From Acidobacteriota bacterium (GTDB taxonomy: Bacteria > Acidobacteriota > Blastocatellia > UBA7656): a stretch of DNA of 64,000 nucleotides. Location: the NCBI GenBank assembly GCA_016201275.1, contig JACQDB010000084.1:1-64000 (forward strand), read 5' to 3'. Below the pieces are notes generated by a model that was given only the letters and a program-made list of their open reading frames with translations, had not been told where the DNA came from and ran no database searches. Of the stretch, positions 45,774-55,500 are shown piece after piece (the first letter of the stretch is position 1; every line of letters begins with the position of its first letter). The translations under genes and the position numbers were made by a program.

Positions 45774-48257
45774 ATGAAAGCATTATATAAGATCGGTGCG
45801 TTTTATCTTGACCCGGAAAAGAAACTTCTCATCAAAGAGAATCAACCGGTTGCCATTCAACCAAAGGTGTTTGACACCTTGCTGGCGCTGGTCGAAGGGC
45901 GCGGCACAGTCCTTACCAAAGATGATTTGATGGAGAAAATCTGGAGCAACATCGCTGTTGAAGAGAATAACCTGCAGCAGCATATTTCGGCACTGCGAAA
46001 AATTCTCGGTAAAACCGAGGACGGCAAACCCTACATTGAAACCCTGCCCAAGCGTGGCTACCGCTTTACCGCTACCGTCGAAGAGCTTGAAGATGATGGC
46101 GTGCTGGTGGTAGAACGCCGCGTCCGTTCCCTCATTACCATTGACTCTTCGACAAAAACTATTGCGGACGAAAAGGTTGTAACACCAGCGCTGAGTGAGC
46201 CGCTTACAACGGCGCAAAATCAACCGGCGTTGGCGGTCGTGCCGACCATTCGAAAAGCCGCAACCGCTTTGGTGCTGAAACGCGCTTTGCTTGCCAGTGC
46301 CACCATTGCCGTGGTGTTGGTCGCCGTAGCGGTGTGGCATTCCGGTTCAAAAATGGCAAACTCGCCAAAGCACAACCACAGTTTTTTACTCAAGCAGAAT
46401 CCGATCCTCGGCATAAAAAATGATGGCGAGACCTCCGGCGTGATAAACGGCAAATTGTCACCGGACGCGAGCCTGATTGCCTACTCGTTGGAAACCAAAA
46501 ATAAGTACGAAAATATTTGGATCAAATCCATAGACAACAACTACGCTTTACCCTTAACCAATGAATGGAGCAAGAACTGGAATCCGATTTGGTCGGCCAA
46601 CGGCAGTGAAATCGCCTTTCTGTCTGACCGTGGCGGCCAGCTGGGACTTTGGAAAGTTCATCACGTTGGCGGCCCTGCGACGCTGATCAAATCTTTAACT
46701 CCGCATGGTGCCAGAGACGCGCAAATCAAGCCACGGTTAATCTATTGGGCTGAAGATGGCAAGACCATTTATTATCAATGGGACTGCAATGTCTTCGCTC
46801 TTGATATGGCCTCGAAAGAAGCCAACCAACTCACCGGCTTTGACCCCGATCAATCCATAGCGCGTGACTTCTGCCTGTCGCCGGATCAAGCCTGGCTTGC
46901 TTATGTGGAGAGAAAAGACGGGCAATTCGATATATGGAAAATACCGACCAAAGGTGGCGCGCCGCTTCAAGTCACCCATGATGCCGCGATTGAAAGAAGC
47001 CCGGTCTGGAGCGCCGATGGCAACAGCCTGATTTATGAAGTTTCACAAGAAGGCGTCAATGAATTGCGGATGGTGGAAATGCAGAACGCTCAGGCGGTCT
47101 TCTCCCTTTCCAGCGTTGAGGCCGGAGACATTGCCGATATTTCCCGCGATGGAACGAAAATTCTGTATCGCAGCAGAAAAGATGAATCGGATTTGTGGAA
47201 GGTCAATGTCGCAACCGGTGAAGATGTGCAAATCACCTCGGACATCGGCGTGGAGTTCTGGCCGGATTTTTCACCCGACGGCCAGACCATCGTCTATCAG
47301 GCAAAGCGCGGATCAAACTTTCAAATTGATCCCTTCAATTGCACGATCTTGACGAAATCGCTGGCGCGTGACCGTCAACCGGCAGCCCTTGCCGCCTCTG
47401 CCTGTGAAGCGCAATGGTCGCCCGATGGCACTCATCTGGCTTTCCTGCGTCAAGAAAAGAGTCTCTTTAACCTCTCTATTGTCGAAGCCATCGGTGGTCA
47501 AGAGCGGCGCGTAACCGAAGGCGGTGTCAGTTCAGGAGGCTTTGCGCTGGTTCCCTACAATCTTTCCTATACGAAAGATTATTCGTGGTCGCCCGACAGT
47601 AGCAAAATCGCCTACATCGCTAAAAAAGAAGAGGTGCAAAATGTTTGGGTAACCGCGATTGATGGCTCCGGTGAAACTCAGTTATCGAACCATACCGATT
47701 CTTCCCTGTATCTTGCTTGTCCTTTATGGTCGCCGGACGGCAAACGCCTTGCCTACATTTCGGATGATTATAAGAACCCGCAAAACGACAGCCGCACCTT
47801 TACCGTGTGGCTTGCCAGTCTCGAACATCCCGAAAAACCGGAAGCAATTTTCCACACCGATTCTTACTTGAACCTGATTGGCTGGTCTGGCGACGACCAA
47901 CTTCTCATGGCCTTGCTCGACAAGGCAGAAAAAACCTCAACCAGCACCTATGACTTGGACCTCTATACGCTTACCGGAAAAACCAGTCAAAAAATCACCA
48001 CTCTCAAACAAACATACTTGTCCAACCTGCATCTGTCCCCAGACCAAAAGAGTCTGGCTTTTGTTGCCAGACTTAATGGGAAATCCAACAACCTTTACAC
48101 CTACGCTTTGAAAGGAGGTGAACCAAAGGCCATCACGAAAAACACCAACCCCACAATCTATTTCTCCTCTCTTGCCTGGTCACCTGACGGCAAATTTATT
48201 TGCTATGGCAAACAAGAAAGGACGAACTCTTTAACCCTCATCGAAGGATTTCAATAA
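45774..48257 (+). CDS. Membrane winged-helix regulator with TolB/PD40 propeller (ToxR/CadC-like)
   Basis: 827 residues from ATG 45774 (AAAAGG 6 nt upstream). Residues 1-105 are an OmpR/PhoB-type winged helix (GTVLTKDDLMEKIW, NNLQQHISALRKIL, ETLPKRGYRF). A linker leads to one TM helix (about 164-186). The rest is a periplasmic beta-propeller with at least ten PD40 repeats of the form WSPDGxxIAY (for example WSANGSEIAFLSD, WSPDGKRLAYISD, WSPDGKFICYG). It senses something outside through the propeller and binds DNA inside. Such fusions are multiplied in acidobacteria. A cysteine-rich peptide gene starts 11 nt after its stop. Confidence 0.85.
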   Translation: MKALYKIGAFYLDPEKKLLIKENQPVAIQPKVFDTLLALVEGRGTVLTKDDLMEKIWSNIAVEENNLQQHISALRKILGKTEDGKPYIETLPKRGYRFTATVEELEDDGVLVVERRVRSLITIDSSTKTIADEKVVTPALSEPLTTAQNQPALAVVPTIRKAATALVLKRALLASATIAVVLVAVAVWHSGSKMANSPKHNHSFLLKQNPILGIKNDGETSGVINGKLSPDASLIAYSLETKNKYENIWIKSIDNNYALPLTNEWSKNWNPIWSANGSEIAFLSDRGGQLGLWKVHHVGGPATLIKSLTPHGARDAQIKPRLIYWAEDGKTIYYQWDCNVFALDMASKEANQLTGFDPDQSIARDFCLSPDQAWLAYVERKDGQFDIWKIPTKGGAPLQVTHDAAIERSPVWSADGNSLIYEVSQEGVNELRMVEMQNAQAVFSLSSVEAGDIADISRDGTKILYRSRKDESDLWKVNVATGEDVQITSDIGVEFWPDFSPDGQTIVYQAKRGSNFQIDPFNCTILTKSLARDRQPAALAASACEAQWSPDGTHLAFLRQEKSLFNLSIVEAIGGQERRVTEGGVSSGGFALVPYNLSYTKDYSWSPDSSKIAYIAKKEEVQNVWVTAIDGSGETQLSNHTDSSLYLACPLWSPDGKRLAYISDDYKNPQNDSRTFTVWLASLEHPEKPEAIFHTDSYLNLIGWSGDDQLLMALLDKAEKTSTSTYDLDLYTLTGKTSQKITTLKQTYLSNLHLSPDQKSLAFVARLNGKSNNLYTYALKGGEPKAITKNTNPTIYFSSLAWSPDGKFICYGKQERTNSLTLIEGFQ

Positions 48258-48268
48258 GGAGAACAAAA

Positions 48269-48439
48269 ATGACGAGAGAAAAAAAATCTTCCCTCAACGA
48301 AGCCCCGGAATTACGAGAGGCCTTGCACCTTTCTGCCGAGGCGTCATCGGAACCGGAATGCCAATCTAACGAGGATTGCCCTCCGAATTGTCGTTGTGTG
48401 GGCGGCAGGTGCGTATCAAACGGTCAGCAATCGCACTAG
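48269..48439 (+). CDS. Cysteine-rich knottin-like peptide, candidate modified or secreted peptide
   Basis: 56 residues; AGGAG 7 nt before ATG 48269. The N-terminal part (1-25) is charged and Ala/Glu-rich, leader-like, with no hydrophobic signal. The C-terminal part carries five cysteines: Cys-x5-Cys-x3-Cys-x-Cys-x4-Cys in ECQSNEDCPPNCRCVGGRC. This spacing matches cysteines 2-6 of squash-type trypsin-inhibitor knottins (last loop one shorter), a resemblance I judge convergent. The first cysteine is missing, so the fold would be incomplete or dimeric. Probably co-transcribed with the membrane regulator. No maturase, protease or exporter gene is adjacent. Confidence 0.6.
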   Translation: MTREKKSSLNEAPELREALHLSAEASSEPECQSNEDCPPNCRCVGGRCVSNGQQSH

Positions 48440-48804
48440 CCAAATAAACCAACGAATCTTGGGTAATAAACAATCAAGGCTTGACCTTCAATTCTTCTCT
48501 CAGCCTTAACAAAATCACAACTTCAGCCTTTGCTGAACGCCTCTTTCAGGTCAACGCAAAGGCTATTTCTTGGTTTGCCTGATGACGTTAGCAAGCCGCT
48601 TGCCGGTTTGCCGTGCGCCGTTTCTCGGTTGCGGCATCAAGGCAAGGCCGTGCGTCGCTGGCAAAGTATTGTCGCCGGGTTTTGGATTGTGGGCTTTTCC
48701 AGTGCTACTATTCAGTTTCACCGGCAGGCGGAAAAGCCAGGTAAAGCGACCAAGATCAATTGATCGAGACCGCGCAATTCTGATTTGGAAGGGACTGACC
48801 ATTC
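48440..48804 (+). other. 365-nt gap with a hairpin after the peptide gene
   Basis: Hairpin AGCCTTTGC (48525-48533) / GCAAAGGCT (48556-48564), followed by ATTTCTT, a plausible terminator for the regulator-peptide operon. Nothing else coding. The right part is the leader of the cystathionine beta-synthase gene, with many GCC/GGC palindromes. Confidence 0.55.
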
Positions 48805-50166
48805 ATGCAATATGAAGAAAATATTTTAGGACTGATCGGCAACACCCCGCTCGTAAAACTTAACAAACTGACTAAAGGCATCAAGGCCACCGTGCTGGCC
48901 AAGATGGAATCGCTCAATCCGGGCGGCTCGGTCAAAGACCGCATCGGCCTTTCGATGATTAACGCCGCCGAACGCGACGGACGCCTACAACCCGGCGGCA
49001 CGGTTGTCGAAGCGACCAGCGGCAACACCGGCATAGGCTTGGCGTTGACCTGCGCGGTGCGCGGTTACAAAGCCGTCTTTGTGATGACCGACAAATGCTC
49101 AGTTGAAAAAGTGCGCTACTTGAAAGCCCTCGGCGCTGATGTCGTCGTCGTGCCGGTTGCCGCCAAACCCGATTCGCCGGATCATTACGTCAACACGGCG
49201 CGCCGCATAGCCAAAGAGACGCCCAACTCCATCTTCGTTTTTCAATATGGCAACCCGGCCAACCCGGAAGCGCATTATCTGACGACTGGCCCGGAACTCT
49301 GGGAACAAACCGCCGGTCAACTCACGCACTTCGTCGCGGGTTTGGGAACCGGCGGCACCATCAGCGGCACCGGACGCTATTTGAAAGAGCAGAATCCCAA
49401 TATTCGCATCATCGGCGCTGACCCTTACGGCTCGGTCTTTAAGACGTTCAAAGAGACCGGACAATTACTGCAAGCCACGCCTTACCTGGTCGAAGGCATC
49501 GGCCAGGAGATTATTCCAGAAAACGTCCACATGAAATATATAGACGACATCATCAATGTCACCGACCGCGACTCGTTTCAAATGGCCAGACGATTAGGCC
49601 GCGAAGAAGGGATTTTCTGCGGCGGTTCAACCGGCACTATAGCGGTTGCGGCGTTGCAGTTGGCGAGTAATTTATCCAAAGATGATGTAGTCGTATTTAT
49701 CGTCTGCGACACCGGCGAGCGCTATTTATCGAAGTTCCTTTCCGATGAGTGGATGAAAGAAAAGCGCTTGCTGGTTCCCGAAAAAATGACTCTGGGGTTG
49801 CTCAATCAGACGAAGCAGAACGAAGACACGCCGCATCTGGTGGCGGTCGCCCCGCATCATTTGGTCGGCGATGCCTTGCAGATGATGAACTCGTATGGAC
49901 TGTCGCAACTGCCGGTTTTGGAAGCAGGCAACTCGGTAGGCTCTTTGCGCGAAGGCCGTTTGATGTCCAAGCTTTTGAAGAATCGTGACCTGATGAAAGC
50001 GCCAGTTTCCGAAGTGATGGAGAAAGGCTTTCCGGTCATCAGCGAAGACGTGAGCATCGAGCAAGCGGCGAAATATTTGAAAGATTCACCGGCGGTGCTG
50101 GTCGAAGAATACGGGCGCATCGTCGGCATCGTCACGCGCTACGATGTGTTGGGCGCGCAGTTGTAG
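48805..50166 (+). CDS. Cystathionine beta-synthase with two CBS domains
   Basis: 453 residues. Fold-type II PLP domain: [15 protein letters not shown] Lys in [11 protein letters not shown] (about 36-46), TSGNTGIGL (about 71-79) and [12 protein letters not shown]. After about residue 330 come two CBS motifs ([17 protein letters not shown]..., [21 protein letters not shown]) that bind an adenosine nucleotide and regulate activity. It condenses serine and homocysteine to cystathionine. No haem-binding N-terminus, as in other bacterial members. Confidence 0.92.
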   Translation: MQYEENILGLIGNTPLVKLNKLTKGIKATVLAKMESLNPGGSVKDRIGLSMINAAERDGRLQPGGTVVEATSGNTGIGLALTCAVRGYKAVFVMTDKCSVEKVRYLKALGADVVVVPVAAKPDSPDHYVNTARRIAKETPNSIFVFQYGNPANPEAHYLTTGPELWEQTAGQLTHFVAGLGTGGTISGTGRYLKEQNPNIRIIGADPYGSVFKTFKETGQLLQATPYLVEGIGQEIIPENVHMKYIDDIINVTDRDSFQMARRLGREEGIFCGGSTGTIAVAALQLASNLSKDDVVVFIVCDTGERYLSKFLSDEWMKEKRLLVPEKMTLGLLNQTKQNEDTPHLVAVAPHHLVGDALQMMNSYGLSQLPVLEAGNSVGSLREGRLMSKLLKNRDLMKAPVSEVMEKGFPVISEDVSIEQAAKYLKDSPAVLVEEYGRIVGIVTRYDVLGAQL

Positions 50167-50315
50167 TTGAACGCAGGTCTGCCAGAGTTTGTTTGCTTGA
50201 TAAAGTTCAGCCGCGACCCGGCGCGCAAAAAATAGCCGGACGCGCCCAGTCTGAACGAGGCAGCCAGATCATGCGGCGCATCCTCAATGCGCCGCAAAGT
50301 GTGACGAGGAGCATA

Positions 50316-50924
50316 ATGAATTTAGCCATAATCGCCTTCGACGACTTCACCGACATAGATGTTTTTTTCATGTGGGATTTGCTCAATCGCGTGAAGACCG
50401 ATAACTGGCAGGTGCAGATTCTCGGCGAAGCGTCGCATCATACTTCGACTTCGGGACTCACCATTCCCATGCACGGCGACATCGAATCGGCAAACGCCGC
50501 CGCTGTAGTGTTGTTTGCCAGCGGCTACGGGACGCGCCAAAAGATCAAAGACGAAAAGTTTTTGAGTACCTTCAAACTGAATCCGGAAAAACAGTTGATC
50601 GGCTCGATGTGTTCGGGCGCGTTGATTTTGGCTGCCTTAGGTTTGTTGAAAGGTAAACAGGCGACCACCTATCCAACGGCAAAAGGGTTGCTGGAAAGTT
50701 ATGATGTAGAAGTCGTCGAAAAGCCTTTCGTCGTCGAAGGCAACATCGCCACGGCAGCCGGTTGTTTAGCGGCGCAATACCTTGCCGGTTGGGTGATTGA
50801 AAAATGCGTCGGCACGGCAATGAAAGAGACCGTCTTGCGCTCCATCATGCCGGTCGGCGAAGGTCTCAGTTTTGCCGATGCCGAAACGGTCAATCAAGTC
50901 TATACGGCAAAGCCGACGGTTTGA
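50316..50924 (+). CDS. DJ-1/PfpI-family protein
   Basis: 202 residues from ATG 50316, with AGGAG 4-5 nt upstream; the frame is open to 50193. Glutamine-amidotransferase-like fold. The nucleophilic Cys lies in IGSMCSGALILAALG (about 100), a C-S-G elbow, with acid residue candidates in FDDFTDID at the start. Closest by pattern to the InhA/isonitrile hydratase-type branch. Function uncertain: protein or metabolite repair, or hydratase. Confidence 0.82.
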   Translation: MNLAIIAFDDFTDIDVFFMWDLLNRVKTDNWQVQILGEASHHTSTSGLTIPMHGDIESANAAAVVLFASGYGTRQKIKDEKFLSTFKLNPEKQLIGSMCSGALILAALGLLKGKQATTYPTAKGLLESYDVEVVEKPFVVEGNIATAAGCLAAQYLAGWVIEKCVGTAMKETVLRSIMPVGEGLSFADAETVNQVYTAKPTV

Positions 50925-50928
50925 TACA

Positions 50929-51012
50929 TCAACATGAGCGATAGAGGAATAGCGCGAGGAGCAGCGCAAGCAGGATCAACACGCCGATTTGTTGAGAGCG
51001 GGAAAATGACAT
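50929..51012 (-). CDS. Candidate 27-residue single-span membrane peptide
   Basis: ATG 51012 to TGA 50929. It reads MSFSRSQQIGVLILLALLLA and ends LFLYRSC: a polar N-terminus and one hydrophobic helix, as in many small bacterial membrane peptides. AGGA lies 10 nt upstream. It starts 4 nt after the DJ-1 gene stop, on the opposite strand. The rest of the 50925-51153 gap is empty. Supported only by composition and ribosome site. Confidence 0.4.
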   Translation of the reverse strand: MSFSRSQQIGVLILLALLLALFLYRSC

Positions 51013-51153
51013 GGTGTGGAAATCCTAACCAGGCGATGATGCGGCTTGCGACCCTAGCGAGGCATAGGTTATGAGTTCGGGCAAATGATTCAGGGAGCGC
51101 AAGCCCCTCTGCTTACGCTCCCTGATGCCATCCTTAAAACCCGGACAACGCGA

Positions 51154-51675
51154 CTATTCTTCCGCGCCTGCCTGTTTCAATAATGCGATGATGTCGGCGT
51201 GTTCTTTCAATGTCGCATAGCCCCAAGCGGTTTGTCCGCCGCTGTCTTTGGCTTTGAAATCAACGCCTCTTGCCAACAGCACCTTGACGATTTCGGTCTG
51301 TCCGTTCAACGCCGCAGACATTAAAGCCGTGAACCCGCCTTTGGTTTTGGCATTCATATCCGCGCCCTTGTCCAGCAACGCTTCGAGTATATCGCGGCGT
51401 CCGCGACCGGCGGCATTCATCAACGCGGTGACGCCTGAGTCTTTTCTTGCTTCCACATCAGCACCGCTATCGAGAAGCGCTAATACGGCATCGGCGTCGC
51501 CCGTCTCAACAGCGCGCATCAACGGCGTGCGGTCTTCGGCATCGCGCCCTTCATCGCTTCTTTGCTCAGTCGGTTTTGCTGACTTCTGATCTTGCGCTGG
51601 GGTCGCAGTCGTATTGACCATCAGCGCGACCAACAACATTGCGAAACTAAAAATCAACAGTGGTGTTCGCGACAT
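51154..51675 (-). CDS. Secreted ankyrin-repeat protein
   Basis: 173 residues with signal peptide (1-27). After a charged linker come about four ankyrin repeats (about 48-165): RTPLMRAVETGDADAVLALLD, GVTALMNAAGRGRRDILEALL, GFTALMSAALNGQTEIVKVLL, GQTAWGYATLKEHADIIALL. Periplasmic binding scaffold; partner unknown. GGGAG before the start. Confidence 0.88.
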   Translation of the reverse strand: MSRTPLLIFSFAMLLVALMVNTTATPAQDQKSAKPTEQRSDEGRDAEDRTPLMRAVETGDADAVLALLDSGADVEARKDSGVTALMNAAGRGRRDILEALLDKGADMNAKTKGGFTALMSAALNGQTEIVKVLLARGVDFKAKDSGGQTAWGYATLKEHADIIALLKQAGAEE

Positions 51676-51775
51676 TCACTTACTCTCCCTGTCTTTCGAT
51701 AATGACAAAATCGGTTGCCGGAAATCATAGCGCAAAGTGGTTGGTGAAGAAAACGATGCGGCGCTCAAGGGCGCT

Positions 51776-52366
51776 TCACAATTTCGGCAGCGTCAGTCCT
51801 TGTTGGTCTTGATACTTGCCGCCACGGTCGCTGTAACTGGTCTGGCACTCTTCGTCCGATTCAAAAAAGAGAATCTGAATGAAGCCCTCTTCGGCGTACA
51901 ATCTGACCGGCAGATTGGCGGCGTTGAACAACTCGACCACCAAACGTCCGCACCAGTTCGCTTCCAACGGCGTGGTATTCGCGATTAGCCCCGAACGTGC
52001 GTAAGTTGATTTGCCTATCGCCAGAGCCGTCACGTTGCGCGGGATGTTGAAGCGTTCGATGGTGACGCCGAGCGCATACGAATGCGGCGGCAGCAACCAG
52101 TATTCCGAGCCATCTTCTGAACGGCGAATCGGCACGTCGAGTAAACTGTTGGCGTCGAAATTTTTCGGGTCAATTTCGGTTCCGGTCACCGGCGAGAAAA
52201 CTTTGAATTCGTCCCGCGCCAAGCGGCAATCGTAACCGTAACTCGACAACCCGCAACTGATAATGCGGCGCTCGCCAACTTTACGAATCAGCGCTTCTTC
52301 AAAAGGTTCAATCAAGCTCGCTTTTTGACACATCCGCTTGATCCACAAATCAGACTTTATTGCCAT
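51776..52366 (-). CDS. dcd: dCTP deaminase
   Basis: 196 residues, family length. Key motifs: SSYGYDCRLA, PPHSYALGVTIERFNIP, IGKSTYARSGLI (substrate loop), ANTTPLEANWCGRLVVELFN with the catalytic Glu, and QTSYSDRGGKYQDQQG at the C-terminus. It deaminates dCTP to dUTP; whether it is bifunctional (Dcd-Dut) cannot be told. AGGGG 5 nt before ATG 52366. Confidence 0.95.
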   Translation of the reverse strand: MAIKSDLWIKRMCQKASLIEPFEEALIRKVGERRIISCGLSSYGYDCRLARDEFKVFSPVTGTEIDPKNFDANSLLDVPIRRSEDGSEYWLLPPHSYALGVTIERFNIPRNVTALAIGKSTYARSGLIANTTPLEANWCGRLVVELFNAANLPVRLYAEEGFIQILFFESDEECQTSYSDRGGKYQDQQGLTLPKL

Positions 52367-52500
52367 CCCTTCCCCTCATGAAAAAAATTGCCAGCACCAA
52401 GCTGCAAGCGACAGTTCGTGGTGCTGCTGTTTTCCGTAGTCGCAGTCGCGCTTTGATCCCTGTCGTGCTGCTGTGCAAAGCGCGACAACTTTATCACAGG

Positions 52501-55500
52501 TTAATTTACGGTAGAAGGGTCGCCGACCACCTGTTTCAACACTTCGCTCAGTTGGGCGATTTGATAAGGTTTGGCGATGACCGCGACAAAACCATGCTCG
52601 TGATATTCAGCCATCACCGGGTCGTTGGAATAACCGCTGGACACGATACATTTGGCCGTGGCATCAAGCGCCCGCAATTGTTCAGCGGTCTCTTTGCCGC
52701 CCATTGCGCCAGGCACCGTCAAGTCGAGAATCACCGCATCAAAAGGCTGACCGGTGTCCAAGGCCTGACGGTACAGCGCCAGCGCTTCTTCACCGTTTTG
52801 CGAAGCGGCTGCTTCATAACCGAGATACTTCAAAATTTCGCTGATCATTTTTCGTAGCGCCGGTTCGTCGTCCATAATCAAAATTCGGCCTTTAGCAGAA
52901 TGGTTCAAACGCGGCGCGGCATTTTTCTGCGTCGCACGTTTTTCCGAGGCGGGCAAGTACAGGGAAAAAGTGGTGCCGCTGCCGATGTCGGATTCGACGA
53001 AGATATAGCCGCCGTGATTTTTGATAATCGAATAGGCAGTGGCCAACCCTAAGCCGCTGCCTTTCTGTTTGGTGGTAAAGTAAGGGTCGAAGATTTTGGA
53101 TAGATGTTCTTCGGCAATGCCGACACCAGAATCTTTAACGGTAAGTTTGACATAACGCGGTGGCGGCAAATACGCGCCTTCGATGAAGCCGCCTTCTTCC
53201 ACGGTTACATTTTCGGCAGTGATTTCGATAGTGCCGCCCAGAGGCATGGCTTGACGCGCATTGAGTACCAGGTTGTGCAGCACCTGATTAATTTGGCCTT
53301 CGTCTATTTCCGCCAGCCACAAATCAGCGGACAGCACAATTTTGCTCCGCACATTAGAACCGGTGAGCGCGAAACTGATGCTCTCGCGCAGCAGGTTGGC
53401 CAGCGAAGCGGTCTTCTTGATGGGCGCGCCGCCGCTGGCAAAGGTCAACAATTGCTGGGTCAAATCTCTGGCGCGCATGGTCGCCTGTTCGGAATCCTGC
53501 AAGCGCGCATAGGCGCGACTGCTTGGCTCAATATACTGTTTGGCCAGCGAGATGTTGCCGAGGATGGCGGTCAAAAAATTATTGAAATCATGGGCAATGC
53601 CTCCGGCCAGCAAGGCGATGGATTCCAGTTTCGTAGCTTTCAAAATTTCTTCGTCGCGTTTCAACTCTTCACTCAGATCGCGGAAGACCAGCACCACGCC
53701 GATGATGCAGCTCTGGCTGTCGTAAATCGGCGCGGTGGTCGCGGCAATCAGGCGCTCGGTTCCATCTCTGCTAATCAATAAAATATTTTCCTGATTTTCA
53801 AACACCTGTTCGCGTTGTAAGGCTTTGGCGAACATACTCTCCAGGCTGGCGTGTGATTTGGCATTGACGATTTGAAAGACGGTATCGAGATGTTGCCTCA
53901 TAGCCTCTTCCTGCGGCCAACCGGTCAAGCTTTCGGCGACGCGGTTGAGCAAGACGATGTGGCCATTGGTGTCGGTGGCAATGACGCCATCACCTATCGA
54001 GCGCAAGGTGACGGCCAGGCGTTCTTTTTCGGCGATTAATAATTCTTCGGCCTGCTTGCGGTCGGTGATGTCATAAGCCGTGCCGATGGTCGCCTGCTGC
54101 GAATCAAGATGAACGAAGCCGCCAAACGTGAAGTCCACCCAGCGTTCAGCGCCGCTTTTATGAAGGAGTTTGTATTCGCAGCGATGGCCGATCTGTTCGC
54201 CACGTTTTCTGGCTTCGGTTCTTTGAAAATAGAGCGAACGAAAAGCCGGATGGATGAGATTCAAGAGGTTCATTCCCAGCAATTCTTCCTGTGTATAACC
54301 AGTGATGCGCTCGGTTGCCGGGTTGACATAAATCAACTCGCCATTGCGGTGAATCAGCATAGCGCTGGCGGTGCTTTCGGCGACGTTGCGAAATTTGGCT
54401 TCGCTTTGGCGCAAGGCTTCTTCCGCCAATTTGCGCTCGGTGATGTCATAGGCGGTGCCGATGACGACCTGCTGGGCATCCATAGTCACCAGATCGCCAA
54501 AGGTGACATCTACCCAGCGTTCGGTGCCGTTTTTATGAAAGAGTTTATATTCAGCGCGAAAGGGCATATGGGAGCCGTGCTGGATGGCTTCGGCGCGCGC
54601 AAAATAGAGAGCCTGAAAATCGGGATGTATGACGTCCGTTACCGGCATCGTCAGAAGTTCGGTTTGCGAATAGCCGAGGATGTGTTCGGTTGCCGGATTG
54701 ACATACAGCAAGTGCCCGTCGTGAAAAATGAACATGGCGCTGGCGGTGCTTTCGGCGACGTTGCGAAATTTGGTTTCGCTGAGGCGCAAAGCTTCTTCGG
54801 CCTGCTTGCGCCAGGTGATGTCTTCCGACACAATCAGCACCGCCAGTTTGCCGTTGGCACGGCGGACGGCGCGGGCGTTCTCCTTAACCCATAGGCTACG
54901 GCCATCTTGATGAACTTTCGAAATCTCCCATTGAAAGACCGCTTCGGGATGTCGCAAGCACTGCACGATCTCCTGTAGCGCGGCGTCTTGATCGGCGGGG
55001 TGGAACAGTACGCTGCCCGATTGACCGATTAATTCTGGCGCGCTGTAGCCGAGTTGTTGCGCGCCAAATTCGTTGACCGTCAAGATGGTTCCCTGCGAGT
55101 CAACCGTGAAGACCATCAAGGGATTATTTTCATATAAAGCGCGATAGCGATTTTCGCTGTCGCGCAGATGTTCTTCCGCTACATATCGCTCGATGGCAAT
55201 CGCCGCAAGCGAAGTAAACATCTCTATGAGTTTGCAGTCCGCTTCAGTGGGCGCGCACGGCTCGCCATAATACAAGGCAAAGGTGCCCAGCACTCTGCCG
55301 TCTTCATTGAGAATCGGCCTCGACCAGCAGGCGCGCAGACCGTGTGGCAAGGCCAGGTGTTTGAACTCCGCCCAATTCGGATCGTTCTCCAGATCGGCAG
55401 CGATATAGATTTGTTTCCGGTACGCCGCCGCGCCGCACGACCCCACGGTCAGGCCAATCTTGATGCCGTCAATCGCCGCTGTATATTCATCGGGCAAACT

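Noticed and set aside
48530-48763. 77-codon open frame after the peptide gene
   Set aside because: No ribosome site; the region holds a hairpin and a gene leader.
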